Of a stretch of DNA of 64,000 bases, positions 49,503 to 58,671 are shown piece by piece. Below the pieces are notes generated by a model. The model was not told the DNA's origin. It saw only the letters and a program-made list of their open reading frames with translations, and did no database searches. The stretch covers positions 186,001-250,000 of the forward strand of contig NZ_JAJMOX010000009.1 in NCBI RefSeq assembly GCF_020991455.1, read 5' to 3'. Within the stretch, counting starts at the first letter, position 1, and every line of letters begins with the position of its first letter. The DNA is from Flavobacterium sp. JAS. GTDB taxonomy: Bacteria; Bacteroidota; Bacteroidia; Flavobacteriales; Flavobacteriaceae. Position numbers and translations under genes: made by a program.

Positions 49503-50762
49503 TTATCTTCCAAATTTTTGATGTGCAGCCGTAAACTGTCCACATGACATAGCGGCCAAGATTGAGATTTCACCAGCTAAGCAAACATTAATAGCAATTT
49601 CGGCAAGTTTAGTACTTTTGCCAGGGCCGTAACAATCAATCATTTGTAAGCATTCTTTTTGTGTTGGAAAAGAAGTTCCGCCGCCAACAGTACCTACAAT
49701 TATATTGGGCATCGTAATGGAGCAATATAAATCGCCGTTTTCATCGATTTCCATTCTTGTTAGGGCAGTAGAAGCTTCTCCTGTGCAGGCTACATCCTGT
49801 CCGCAAGCCATGAATAACGCTGCAAGTGCATTAGCGGGGTGCATACCTGTACCGTTACTACCACATTTTATGGCACCCGAAGTGGAAATTTTCCATTGTT
49901 GCTGTAAGAGTTCAGGTGTTGTTTTTAGTACAGATTCAATAGCGGTTCTTTTTAGTGTAATTTCAGAAGTTATTTTCTTTCCGCGTACTCTTGTGGCTAA
50001 TGATGTAGCTTTTTTATCTCCGGATGTATTGCCTTCGATAGTCCAGAAAACAGGTTTAATCGGGCAGTTTTCAAGGATATATTTACAGATTCTGTCTGTA
50101 CATATTGTAACCATGTTTTGACCTGCTGCATCTCCGGAGGTATATTCGAATCGTAATATTAAAATATTGCCTTCTATATTTATTCCTACGTCATTTAGGA
50201 TGGCATAATTACTGGATTCTCGTGTTAGTGCGCTGAATGTTTCTTTATTGTCTAATACCCATGTTACGAATTTTCCCAGATCAATTAAATTTTTAAATTT
50301 AAAAGTAGGTGTTCTTTGTACGCCTTCTTGTAATGTAATTGTGGTAATTGCGCCAGATTCTCTACATGCTTTTGCACCTCTGTTGTAGGACGCCAGTAGT
50401 GTTCCTTCGGTGGTTGCAAGTGGTACATAAAAACCTCCTTGTGCGTGAGTGCCATTAATTACTATTGGACCAATAATTCCTGTTGGAACTTGCGTCATGC
50501 CAATGTAATTTTCAATATTCCCTTTTAAACTTTCGTTGTCGTTGAATACTTTTTCTCCGGATAAGTAGTCAAGGTTTGAATTTGATTGTTTTCGAATAAA
50601 ATCTAAACGCAATTTTTGACCGTTCAAAGAGTAGGGGTCAAGTTTAGGGATTGCTTCTAATTCTGGGCTAAGTTTTGAATTATAAGATTCAAGTTTTTCA
50701 ATAACTGATGAATTAATAAAATCAAACTTTGCACGGCTAATGATACTAGGTGGATTTTTCAT
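49503..50762 (-). CDS. Hydroxymethylglutaryl-CoA reductase
   Basis: Committed step of the mevalonate pathway: HMG-CoA to mevalonate using NAD(P)H. 419 residues. Substrate-binding region ENYIGMTQVPTGIIGPIVIN. The catalytic Glu lies in TTEGTLLASYNRGAKA, the Lys in NTSGDKKAT, the Asp in SGDAAGQNM, and the His in TAAHQKFGR at the C-terminus. No transmembrane N-terminus, so soluble. With idi it supports isoprenoid synthesis from mevalonate, as expected for carotenoid- and menaquinone-making flavobacteria. Single transcription unit. Confidence 0.93.
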   Translation of the reverse strand: MKNPPSIISRAKFDFINSSVIEKLESYNSKLSPELEAIPKLDPYSLNGQKLRLDFIRKQSNSNLDYLSGEKVFNDNESLKGNIENYIGMTQVPTGIIGPIVINGTHAQGGFYVPLATTEGTLLASYNRGAKACRESGAITTITLQEGVQRTPTFKFKNLIDLGKFVTWVLDNKETFSALTRESSNYAILNDVGINIEGNILILRFEYTSGDAAGQNMVTICTDRICKYILENCPIKPVFWTIEGNTSGDKKATSLATRVRGKKITSEITLKRTAIESVLKTTPELLQQQWKISTSGAIKCGSNGTGMHPANALAALFMACGQDVACTGEASTALTRMEIDENGDLYCSITMPNIIVGTVGGGTSFPTQKECLQMIDCYGPGKSTKLAEIAINVCLAGEISILAAMSCGQFTAAHQKFGR

Positions 50763-50903
50763 AATTTTTAGTTTTTAATTATAAAGCTAAGTTATTGTAA
50801 ATCAGTAGCAATTGCATGAAATTTCCGAAATAATTTTTCATAATTATCTAATTGTCAGATATTTAAGAAATAAAAAAATATGCTAAAAAAAAGAGCAAAA
50901 AAA

Positions 50904-50931
50904 AATCCTGTTTTAGTAAAAAAACAGGATT
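50904..50931 (-). terminator. Terminator of the DUF4369 lipoprotein gene
   Basis: Arms AATCCTG(TTTT) and (AAAA)CAGGATT around a short A-rich loop, with a T-rich run following on the minus strand. Confidence 0.7.
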
Positions 50932-50986
50932 AACGGTATTGTATATAAAAGCAGGTCGCTTGCTATTTTATCGCAGCTTCAAAAAA

Positions 50987-51703
50987 TTATTTTTGTTCTT
51001 TTTTTATTTCAGCAATATATTTGGTTAGCTTTTTTCCATAAAGTGATTGAGCTACTTTTGGAGTCATTGATTTTTGAATGGTGTCAAGGAATTTGATATT
51101 GATATCATAAATCTCTGCCAGGGCAATATAAGGTGCTATTTCGTGATCTTTGTTGTTAATCGCAAAGTTTGTAGCATATAGATATTTTCTTCTGATGTTT
51201 GATGATTGTTTTGCATCAATACTATCAACTGCTTTTTGGTCTTTCCTTTTCAAGGCTTTAAATCTTGGTTCAACCAAAGAAAGGTTCTCATCAATAAAAC
51301 GAGAATTTATTTTTTGATATTGCTCGTACAATTCCTGATTTTTAGATCCGGTGATTTTTGCACTATAAATAAAATTATCAAGATTGGTATCGATGTTGAT
51401 ATTTCCCGGTTCTGCAAAAAATAAAATGTTATTGTCTAATGAATTGGTTACTCCACGATCTAGAAATAAATATAACATCTCAGGAGATTCTAATTTGATA
51501 TCGCTTTCAAATGTAGAGTTTCCGTCGATTTTAATACTGTCAATTGCAACAAGCGAAGTGTCAACAATTTTTTGAATATATAAAGTTCCGTTTTTTAATC
51601 CTTTTATATTTCCGGTAATATGTAAGTTGTCAGTAGTTGATTCTTTTTTGCTACAAGATGCTAATACTGCGAGAGTAACAAAGGCAATAATTGATTTTTT
51701 CAT
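50987..51703 (-). CDS. DUF4369 lipoprotein
   Basis: A 238-residue lipoprotein: signal IIAFVTLAVLASC with lipobox LASC, then a DUF4369 beta-rich domain (ITGNIKGLKNGTLYIQKIVD, VAIDSIKIDGNSTFESDIKL, MLYLFLDRG, FFAEPGNINID). In larger relatives this domain precedes a thioredoxin/TlpA domain; here only helical sequence follows, so this is the short form. The ATG at 51703 fits the signal peptide; an upstream in-frame start at 51790 would add 29 unlikely residues. Role unknown. Confidence 0.83.
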   Translation of the reverse strand: MKKSIIAFVTLAVLASCSKKESTTDNLHITGNIKGLKNGTLYIQKIVDTSLVAIDSIKIDGNSTFESDIKLESPEMLYLFLDRGVTNSLDNNILFFAEPGNINIDTNLDNFIYSAKITGSKNQELYEQYQKINSRFIDENLSLVEPRFKALKRKDQKAVDSIDAKQSSNIRRKYLYATNFAINNKDHEIAPYIALAEIYDINIKFLDTIQKSMTPKVAQSLYGKKLTKYIAEIKKEQK

Positions 51704-51782
51704 TGGTTTTTTAGATTTTGCTGCAAAATAAAGAAAATAGTTTGAATGTATAGAAGTAGTTGTTAAATTTTGCGAAAAAATA

Positions 51783-51810
51783 AATCCCAATCTATTTCTA
51801 AATTGGGATT
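51783..51810 (-). terminator. Terminator of the Thr-rich lipoprotein gene
   Basis: Perfect 9-bp inverted repeat AATCCCAAT / ATTGGGATT with a 10-nt loop, 27 nt beyond the lipoprotein stop and followed by T-rich sequence on the minus strand. Confidence 0.7.
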
Positions 51811-51836
51811 CTTATTGTTTATAGCAGAAAATTCTG

Positions 51837-52664
51837 TTAAAGTCCTAAATTAAATACAGTCCCGTTTTCGTGAGTGTAAGTATATTTGTTGTCGCAATCA
51901 TTGTTTCCAAAATCAATTACTCCATTTAAGGCGCCTCCCTGAACTTTTAGTTTCCCTTTAGAAACAAAAGTGCAAGAATATTTTTTTACCAATGTTTCCA
52001 GAACTGTTAAGGTTAAAGTTCCTCCTTTTTCAGAAGTTACTGTGTGACTTCCGTCGATCATTTCATATACATTATCATCTAATAAAAAGGGAGTGTCAAC
52101 ACCTGCAGTTTGTTTTACAGTATGTATTCCTGAATTTGTGAATACTTTTCCAAGTAAATCAGTTAATTTTCCATTGGTTACTTTTCTGGTCCATTGTGGT
52201 ACAGTTGCAACTGTTGTAGTGTTGGTGTATTCAATAGTTCCTTCTAGTTTTAATCCATTAATAGAATAATCAATTCTTTCAATTGTCATTTTGCTTCCGG
52301 TTGTGATTACCGGGCCAGAAAGTGTAATTTTTAATTTTCCTTTTCTTGTAAGTTGGTTAGTTGTGCAACCTGTCGTTCCAAAATCTACAGTAAATACCTT
52401 AGGGTAAGTATCTGTATTTGGCGATACTGTAATAACAGCACAAGTTCCAGCTGATGGAGTCTCGGTAGTTTTTGCTGTTGAACCAGTTGGGGTTGTTACA
52501 AGTAATCCTGTATTAACGTCCATTTCGTTTGCGGCGTCAATTGCAACAGATGCTCCTACTGCGGTTACATCAGTTTGTTCTACAACACTGTCGTTGTTAG
52601 AACATGAAACATAAGTTAGTGCTGTTGTGCAAACAGTCAGAAATAAAAACATTGTTTTTTTCAT
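51837..52664 (-). CDS. Thr-rich lipoprotein of unknown function
   Basis: A 275-residue lipoprotein with signal MFLFLTVCTTALTYVSC (lipobox YVSC). The mature part is rich in Thr, Val and Gly with a beta-strand pattern (FTVDFGTTGCTTNQLTRKGK, LKLEGTIEYTNTTTVATV, GKLKVQGGALNGVIDFGNND). It resembles surface lipoproteins of Bacteroidota, but I cannot name a family. Four cysteines beyond the lipidated one (two near 75-100 and two in the last third) could form disulfides. Terminators lie on both sides. Confidence 0.7.
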   Translation of the reverse strand: MKKTMFLFLTVCTTALTYVSCSNNDSVVEQTDVTAVGASVAIDAANEMDVNTGLLVTTPTGSTAKTTETPSAGTCAVITVSPNTDTYPKVFTVDFGTTGCTTNQLTRKGKLKITLSGPVITTGSKMTIERIDYSINGLKLEGTIEYTNTTTVATVPQWTRKVTNGKLTDLLGKVFTNSGIHTVKQTAGVDTPFLLDDNVYEMIDGSHTVTSEKGGTLTLTVLETLVKKYSCTFVSKGKLKVQGGALNGVIDFGNNDCDNKYTYTHENGTVFNLGL

Positions 52665-52730
52665 AGTAGTATTTGTTTAAGTTAGATAAAAGGCATTCAA
52701 ATGTAGCAAAAAAAATGAATTGCAATAAAA

Positions 52731-52760
52731 AAATCCTATAAGCTAGACTTGTAGGATTTT
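52731..52760 (-). terminator. Terminator of the patatin gene
   Basis: Arms AAATCCTATAAG and CTTGTAGGATTT (one G-T pair) around a 5-nt loop, with A/T runs on both sides. About 50 nt after the patatin stop. Confidence 0.7.
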
Positions 52761-52808
52761 ACAAACGTATTTTTATTGAAAGATATTTTTGTGAGGTGAC
52801 CTGTTTCT

Positions 52809-54074
52809 TTAAACAGACTTGTAATATTGGCTTTTGGCTCTTCTGATTTCTTTATATTTCTCCCAGTCAAATTTATTTAAAAACTCTGAAGCTTTTTGGG
52901 CACCGCGAATAAAGAGATCAATTTTTGCATCATCAGTAAGATTGAAGTTTAGCCAGTTGTGACTTCCTGTATCAATATATCCAATCAGATTTTTAAAATC
53001 GGGATTCTTTCTCAAAAATTCTGAGTCATAACCGTATCTCGCTGTGTCAAACATGGAACTTACGACATTGGTTATTTTTTCATTTTTATTGATTTCGTTT
53101 TTATCATATCCCAGTTTAATACCGAAAGTAGGAGAGGCGGGAACGGTTAGGTTTTCGTGAAAAATATCAATTGGAAAATTCGAAATTATGCCTCCATCCA
53201 TAAACATAACTTCTGAAGGGACTGAGGTTCGTAGTCCTGTGGCATCATTCCATTTTTTCCAGGCATCTACGCCTCCGGGAATATTTTTAATTTTAAAAGG
53301 GGTAAAGAAAAGAGGTATTGACATAGAAGCCCGAACAAAATCAGCCGGATTCTGGACATCGGGATTTGAATAAAATAAGTCAATCATTTTCGGGAAAACA
53401 ATTTTACTTTCGGTTGTGATATCTGCCGCTATTATTGCCATTTCGCTCCAGTGGTCAGGTCTGTTGTATATTTCTTTATCTCCTTGTTTTACTTTGTTTA
53501 TTCGGAATAATTGATTTTGATCTGAAACACCTTTTGATCTTAATGCTTTAAGGTCAGAATAATTTTTTATTCCTTTTTGCGAAAGAAGATTCGATATCCA
53601 ATGGTGGAAGTTTTTACCGGGATTTAATCCAAGATCGTCTTTAAAATTATCAATAACCTGAGTTCCTTTTATGATTAATTTAAAATTGCTGGAATCACTT
53701 AGTAAGGCATCAATAAATTCGCGGGCATCATGATCGCCATCAACAAAATCGTATAAGTTTTTATTGCAAAGACAATCTAATATCCATTCTGATTTTTCAA
53801 TGTCAATTGCACCAGCCGCCGCCATTAGCATCGTATTAATGCTTCCGGCTGAGGTTCCAGCCAGGCTCAAAAAACGAATCTTCATTTGTTCCAGAACATA
53901 GACATATCCAACTAAGGCAATCCCTAATACACCGCCGCCTTCTTGCACTAAATCAACATATTGGCAATTGTTAGCGTCTACAATATCTGAGAATTTTTTG
54001 TCTCCAATTGATTCTTGTAAATCTCGTAGAATAGTTAGTACTTCTCCATTTTCAGTGAATTTTCTTTTATCCAT
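52809..54074 (-). CDS. Patatin-like phospholipase
   Basis: A 421-residue acyl hydrolase. The oxyanion loop is EGGGVLGIALVG at about 56-67, the nucleophile elbow is GTSAG in SLAGTSAGSINTMLMAAAG (Ser near residue 81), and the catalytic Asp is in FMDGGIISNFPI. These complete the patatin Ser-Asp dyad. There is no signal peptide, so it is cytoplasmic or released by another route. It could hydrolyse phospholipids or other acyl esters; the substrate is unknown. Confidence 0.88.
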   Translation of the reverse strand: MDKRKFTENGEVLTILRDLQESIGDKKFSDIVDANNCQYVDLVQEGGGVLGIALVGYVYVLEQMKIRFLSLAGTSAGSINTMLMAAAGAIDIEKSEWILDCLCNKNLYDFVDGDHDAREFIDALLSDSSNFKLIIKGTQVIDNFKDDLGLNPGKNFHHWISNLLSQKGIKNYSDLKALRSKGVSDQNQLFRINKVKQGDKEIYNRPDHWSEMAIIAADITTESKIVFPKMIDLFYSNPDVQNPADFVRASMSIPLFFTPFKIKNIPGGVDAWKKWNDATGLRTSVPSEVMFMDGGIISNFPIDIFHENLTVPASPTFGIKLGYDKNEINKNEKITNVVSSMFDTARYGYDSEFLRKNPDFKNLIGYIDTGSHNWLNFNLTDDAKIDLFIRGAQKASEFLNKFDWEKYKEIRRAKSQYYKSV

Positions 54075-54219
54075 GATTTCTAGAATTAAATATTGATAAT
54101 CAGTTAATTGTGTTTTAAGGGGATTAAAATTATAGAAATTACTCTTGTCAAAAAAGGGGCTAATTCCCCATTTTTACAGCTATACATTTGAACTAAATAG
54201 CTTAGATTAAGCATAAAAA

Positions 54220-54247
54220 AACCTGCAAGTATAACTTGCAGGTTTTT
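54220..54247 (-). terminator. Terminator of htpG
   Basis: Perfect 10-bp stem ACCTGCAAGT / ACTTGCAGGT with a 3-nt loop. It is preceded by an A-run that becomes a T-tract on the minus strand. 23 nt after the htpG stop. Confidence 0.85.
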
Positions 54248-54269
54248 AGGAATAGATTTTATAAAAATC

Positions 54270-56153
54270 TTATTTAATCATTTCAAAACTTCTTTTTACA
54301 AAAGCAGTCAAAGCTTCACCTTTTAATAGGTTTTGCGATAATTTAGCCAAGTCTAAAGCTTGTTTTACTAAATGCTCCTGATGCGTTTTGTCTTCAGTAT
54401 TCAAAATACTTGTAGCCAAATCAGAATTAGTATTTACTACCAAGTTGTACATTTCAGGCATATTTCCCATTCCGAACATTCCGCCACCGCCAGACTGACT
54501 CATTTCTTTCATTCTACGCATAAATTCTGGTTGCGTAATAATGAATGGAGCAACTTGACTATCCATAGCTTCTAGTTGTACAGAATATGCTTTTGGAATA
54601 TAAGCTTCTAATGAAGTTTTAAGTGTTTCTTTTTCTTCATCAGATAATTTAGAAATCGTGTTTTCTTCTTTTTTGATCAAGTTATCAATATGATCAGAAT
54701 CCACACGAACAAAAGTTACATCTTTATTATCGCCTTCAATTTTTTGAATTAAGTGCGAGATAATTGGAGAATCTAAAAGCAATACTTCGTATCCTTTCTC
54801 TTTTACAGTTTCAATATAAGAGTGCTGAGCATCTTTGTTTCCTGCATAAAGAACAACCAATTTCCCGTCTTTATCCGTTTGATTTTCTTTTAAATTCTCT
54901 TTTAATTCTTCAAGAGTAAAATACTTATCGTCAACCGTTGGATACAATACAAACGCACCTGCTTTTTCGTAGAATTTATCTTCAGAAAGCATTCCGTATT
55001 CTAAAACGATTTTAATATCGTTCCATTTTGCCTCAAAATCAGCACGGTTTTCGTTGAATAAAGCTTTTAGTTTATCCGCTACTTTACGAGTGATGTAGTT
55101 AGAAATTTTCTTAACAGCACCATCAGCCTGTAAACCAGAACGAGAAACATTCAAAGGAATATCCGGAGAATCAATAACTCCTTTTAACATCGTCAAAAAT
55201 TCAGGTACAATTCCTTCTACGTTATCTGTAACGTAAACCTGGTTTTGGTACAATTGAATTTTATCTTTTTGAATTTGCATGTCTGAACCTAACTTAGGGA
55301 AATACAAAATTCCAGTTAAGTTAAACGGGTAATCCACATTTAAATGAATGTTGAATAACGGATCTTCAAATTGCATTGGATACAATTCTCTGTAGAAGTT
55401 TTTATAATCTTCCTCAGATAATTCAGTTGGTTGTTTCGTCCAGGCTGGATTTGGATTGTTGATGATGTTGTCAACTTCAACAGTTTCGTTGATGTAATCT
55501 TCAGGAGCATCTTCCGGTTTTGGAAGTGTTTCTGTTCTTGTTCCAAATTTAATTGCAATAGGCATAAACTTGTTATACTTATTCAATAATCCGCTGATTT
55601 TAGAATCTTCTAAAAATTCTAGAGAATCCTCAGCGATGTGCAAGATGATTTCTGTACCACGTGAAGTTTTGTCAGCCGGCTCTAAAGTAAATTCAGGGCT
55701 TCCATCGCAAGTCCAATGTGCAGCTGGTTCATCTTTGTATGATTTTGTAATGATTTCTACTTTCTCTGCAACCATAAATGCAGAATAGAAACCAAGACCA
55801 AAATGACCAATAATTCCAGAATCTTTAGCAGAATCTTTGTATTTGTCAAGGAATTCTTCGGCTCCTGAAAAAGCTACCTGATTGATGTATTTTTCAACTT
55901 CATCAGCCGTCATACCTAAACCTTGGTCAATGATGTGGATTTTTTTCCCTTCCCTATCAACTTTGATTTCAATTACCGGATTTCCGTATTCTACTTTAGC
56001 TTCGCCAATACTAATTAGGTGTTTTAATTTTAAAGTAGCGTCTGTTCCGTTCGAAACCAGCTCACGTAAAAAGATTTCGTGATCGCTGTACAAGAACTTT
56101 TTGATTAAGGGAAAGATGTTTTCTACCGAAACATTAATTTTACCTGTTGTCAT
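54270..56153 (-). CDS. htpG: Molecular chaperone HtpG (Hsp90)
   Basis: Bacterial Hsp90, 627 residues from the ATG at 56153. The GHKL ATP-binding domain is clear: LRELVSNGTDA with the Mg-coordinating Asn, IDQGLGMT and GIIGHFGLGFYSAFMVA as the lid/ATP loop. The middle domain has LPLNVSRS-type sequence (IPLNVSRSGLQAD) with the catalytic-loop Arg. The C-terminal dimerisation domain has a gly-rich insertion GGGGMFGMGNMPE. An in-frame start at 56192 would add 13 residues not in the family. It is divergent from the lipocalin-like gene. Confidence 0.95.
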   Translation of the reverse strand: MTTGKINVSVENIFPLIKKFLYSDHEIFLRELVSNGTDATLKLKHLISIGEAKVEYGNPVIEIKVDREGKKIHIIDQGLGMTADEVEKYINQVAFSGAEEFLDKYKDSAKDSGIIGHFGLGFYSAFMVAEKVEIITKSYKDEPAAHWTCDGSPEFTLEPADKTSRGTEIILHIAEDSLEFLEDSKISGLLNKYNKFMPIAIKFGTRTETLPKPEDAPEDYINETVEVDNIINNPNPAWTKQPTELSEEDYKNFYRELYPMQFEDPLFNIHLNVDYPFNLTGILYFPKLGSDMQIQKDKIQLYQNQVYVTDNVEGIVPEFLTMLKGVIDSPDIPLNVSRSGLQADGAVKKISNYITRKVADKLKALFNENRADFEAKWNDIKIVLEYGMLSEDKFYEKAGAFVLYPTVDDKYFTLEELKENLKENQTDKDGKLVVLYAGNKDAQHSYIETVKEKGYEVLLLDSPIISHLIQKIEGDNKDVTFVRVDSDHIDNLIKKEENTISKLSDEEKETLKTSLEAYIPKAYSVQLEAMDSQVAPFIITQPEFMRRMKEMSQSGGGGMFGMGNMPEMYNLVVNTNSDLATSILNTEDKTHQEHLVKQALDLAKLSQNLLKGEALTAFVKRSFEMIK

Positions 56154-56349
56154 ATTTATTTTAATTTTTGAGTTTAATGTGATGATTCTCATTTCTTCAA
56201 ATAGAATACCAATTGTTTTTTGGGTGACAAAATGGCGTAAGTGTTAATTTTGAAAGAAAATAATTAGATTTTGGAACCCAAGATATTCCGATGAATTGTA
56301 TCTTTGTGATATAATCATTGTTAAACGTGTCAGTATTAACTTAAAAAAA

Positions 56350-56862
56350 ATGTACAAAATGAAGAAAGTTATTTTCATTTGCATGATCGCCACGATGTTT
56401 TTCGCGTGTAAATCAGCTTCGTCTACAACAGCTTCAACTGAAGCACCTACGCTATCGACTAAACTTGACAGACCTTCTCAAGTAGCACTTAAAGGAAATT
56501 GGGTGTTAACCAATGTTTCTTATCCTGGTTCAGAGTATATTAAAGTAACTTCATTTGATCTTGCAGATTCTAAATGTTTTATTGGAAGTACATGGAACTT
56601 TATTTCAAATAATAATAAAGGAACTATGGCTCTAAATGCACCAAGCTGTACGGCTTTTACTTCTCCAATCGTTTGGAGTATCAACAGCCAGGGACTTTTT
56701 GTACTTAAAATTGTAGATCCGGGATTAAAATCAAAAAATGTTAAATCAGGATATTTGCTTAAAGTGGCCGGATTAACTGATAATTCGTTCCAGTTAATTG
56801 ATAACATTAATGTTGGTGGACAAGTTAAGGATGTAACTTACCAATTTCAAAGAGCTAATTAA
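56350..56862 (+). CDS. Lipocalin-like lipoprotein
   Basis: A lipoprotein of about 170 residues with signal KVIFICMIATMFFAC (lipobox FFAC) and a small beta-barrel domain of lipocalin type: LKGNWVLTNVSYPG, CFIGSTWNFISNN, SIVWSI-like strand and KDVTYQFQRAN at the end. Start choice is between ATG 56350 and ATG 56359, three residues apart; an upstream in-frame start at 56296 would include a promoter-like TATCTTTG (56299-56306). It is 17 nt before the OmpA-like gene and is probably co-transcribed with it. Confidence 0.75.
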   Translation: MYKMKKVIFICMIATMFFACKSASSTTASTEAPTLSTKLDRPSQVALKGNWVLTNVSYPGSEYIKVTSFDLADSKCFIGSTWNFISNNNKGTMALNAPSCTAFTSPIVWSINSQGLFVLKIVDPGLKSKNVKSGYLLKVAGLTDNSFQLIDNINVGGQVKDVTYQFQRAN

Positions 56863-56879
56863 TATAAAAAAATAAAAAT

Positions 56880-57575
56880 ATGAGAAAGATAACCGTTTTA
56901 AGCCTGAGTAGTTTATTTGTATTAGTAAGTCTTTTTACAAGTTGTGATTCAGTAAAAAATGCAAATAACACGCAAAAAGGTGCTGGAATTGGAGTAGTTG
57001 CCGGTGGAATTATTGGTGGTATTTTAGGAAATAATTTAGGTCACGGAGGTAACGCTGCTTTGGGGGCTGCAATTGGAGCTGCCGTAGGTGGTGGAACAGG
57101 AGCGCTTATTGGAAACAAAATGGATAAGCAAGCTCGTGAAATTGATCAGGCTTTACCAGGTGCTGATGTTGAAAGAGTAGGAGAAGGAATTCACTTAACT
57201 TTGAACGAAAACTCTGTTCGTTTTGATACTAACAAATCAACTTTGACTACACAGGCAAAAGCTAACTTAGACAAATTGATTCCTGTATTTACAGAGTATG
57301 GAGATACAGATATTCAAATTTTTGGTTATACTGATAATACAGGAAAACCAGAATATAACTTAACACTTTCTGGACAAAGAGCTGCATCTGTACAAGCTTA
57401 TTTAGTTTCAAAAGGATTAAAATCAAGCCGTTTCAAAACTTCTGGTTTAGGAATCGCTGATCCAATTGCAACAAATGATACTCCGGAAGGAAGATCACAA
57501 AACCGTCGTGTAGAGTTTTCAATTACTGCAAATGACAAAATGGTAAATGATGCTAAAGCACAAGCTGGAAAATAA
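56880..57575 (+). CDS. OmpA-family lipoprotein with glycine zipper
   Basis: A 231-residue outer-membrane lipoprotein: signal VLSLSSLFVLVSLFTSC (lipobox FTSC). A glycine-zipper segment at about 35-85 (GAGIGVVAGGIIGGILGNNL and further Gly/Ala-rich turns) may insert in the membrane. The C-terminal OmpA/peptidoglycan-binding domain has DTNKSTLTTQAKANLDKL, IFGYTDNTG (peptidoglycan-contact Asp), LSGQRAASVQAYL and SQNRRVEF. The architecture resembles YiaD-type proteins that tether the outer membrane to the wall. A bidirectional terminator follows. Confidence 0.9.
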   Translation: MRKITVLSLSSLFVLVSLFTSCDSVKNANNTQKGAGIGVVAGGIIGGILGNNLGHGGNAALGAAIGAAVGGGTGALIGNKMDKQAREIDQALPGADVERVGEGIHLTLNENSVRFDTNKSTLTTQAKANLDKLIPVFTEYGDTDIQIFGYTDNTGKPEYNLTLSGQRAASVQAYLVSKGLKSSRFKTSGLGIADPIATNDTPEGRSQNRRVEFSITANDKMVNDAKAQAGK

Positions 57576-57594
57576 TTTCAGATAAATAAAATAT

Positions 57595-57631
57595 AAAAAA
57601 AGCTGTTTCTTAGTTGAAGCAGCTTTTTTTT
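57595..57631. terminator. Bidirectional terminator between the OmpA-like and thioredoxin genes
   Basis: Stem AAAAGCTGTTTC / GAAGCAGCTTTT with one G-T pair and a 6-nt loop; A-run on the left and T-run on the right serve both converging genes. Confidence 0.8.
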
Positions 57632-57643
57632 GACTTTAAAAAC

Positions 57644-58498
57644 CTATGTTTTTATGAGCGACTTTTCATAAAATGCATATAGTTGATTACCATTATCGAT
57701 GACATTATCTAAATTATTGTCTTTTAAAAATTGCTCAACTTCAGTTGTATCTTTTTGATTTCCTTTAATAGATAGGTATTTCAAAAACCAATATTGATAG
57801 TCATTTAGTTGGTCCACTTTTTCTAATCTTATTTCTGAAATTTTCTTGTCTAATTTTTTAAAATCAAAAAGATAAGCTAATTCATAGAGTGTCAGAAGTT
57901 CTAATTTTTGCTTTTTTTGAAGGTAGTTTTCTTCATTTTTTTTCAACTCTTCTTTAGCATCTCCCAAATAATCAGAACCAACTCTTATTATTTTTCCTTT
58001 GATGTTTTTATCAACTATTAAAGAGTAGTTGTAATATTTTTGAACAATTCGTATTGCTGTATTGTATTTTTTGTTTTCGTAAAAACCAATTAATTCAGTT
58101 GACAAATATTCAGTTGACAGACTAAACGGGGCTAATTCATTTTTTAATTTGGAAGGATTTTGATAACCGAAAAAACGATGTACAACTTTGCCGTTGCCGT
58201 CAATTATAACCATGTCCGGAATTGCTCTAATTTGGTATTTGATTGCTATGTCTCTATTCAGATCAATATCTATTTTTAGTTTAATGTAGTTTTGTAATAC
58301 ATTTTCAACCTGAACATCATTCCATGACTGTAATTCCATTTCTTTACAGGGACCGCACCATTTTGCCGTAAAATCAATAATTATTAATTTGTTTGTAGTT
58401 AATGCCATCTTTTGAGCTTCTTCAAATGAGGTATACCATGTCGAGGCATGAATCATTTGAGAAATAAATACAAATGCAATAATTAGATAATTTTTCAT
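57644..58498 (-). CDS. Exported thioredoxin-fold protein
   Basis: A 284-residue protein with a signal peptide (MKNYLIIAFVFISQMIHAS) and a thioredoxin domain (about 25-125) with the active site AKWCGPCKEM (Cys48, Cys51) and cis-Pro in AIPDMVIID. The C-terminal 150 residues are helical with TPR-like spacing (YENKKYNTAIRIVQKYYNYS) and no named domain. It probably acts as a periplasmic disulfide reductase or isomerase. The partner is unknown. Confidence 0.87.
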   Translation of the reverse strand: MKNYLIIAFVFISQMIHASTWYTSFEEAQKMALTTNKLIIIDFTAKWCGPCKEMELQSWNDVQVENVLQNYIKLKIDIDLNRDIAIKYQIRAIPDMVIIDGNGKVVHRFFGYQNPSKLKNELAPFSLSTEYLSTELIGFYENKKYNTAIRIVQKYYNYSLIVDKNIKGKIIRVGSDYLGDAKEELKKNEENYLQKKQKLELLTLYELAYLFDFKKLDKKISEIRLEKVDQLNDYQYWFLKYLSIKGNQKDTTEVEQFLKDNNLDNVIDNGNQLYAFYEKSLIKT

Positions 58499-58621
58499 GT
58501 TATATACTTTAGAAAAATGGATTACGAGTTGAAAATAATATTAAATGTATTTTCTTACAATATTACTGATTTTAGTAATCAGTTAATAATTTAATTTTAA
58601 ATAATAATCTGATTTTATTTT

Positions 58622-58653
58622 TTTGACTTTAGAAATTAAACATTGTAAATTTG
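58622..58653 (+). promoter_or_regulatory. Probable promoter of the ABC ATPase gene
   Basis: TTTG at 58622-58625, a 20-nt spacer and TAAATTTG at 58646-58653, matching the Bacteroidota pattern. The ATG is 18 nt downstream of the -7 box, giving a very short leader. Confidence 0.5.
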
Positions 58654-58671
58654 TGCTTTCAAATACAACCC

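Noticed and set aside
53188..53373. Plus-strand frame inside the patatin gene
   Set aside because: It is antisense to the catalytic DGG region of the patatin and has no independent support.
58530..58600. Inverted repeat ACTGATT / AATCAGT upstream of the ABC ATPase as an operator
   Set aside because: Short, AT-rich and far (about 60-80 nt) from the -7 box; no regulator is known to bind it and similar pairs are expected by chance.
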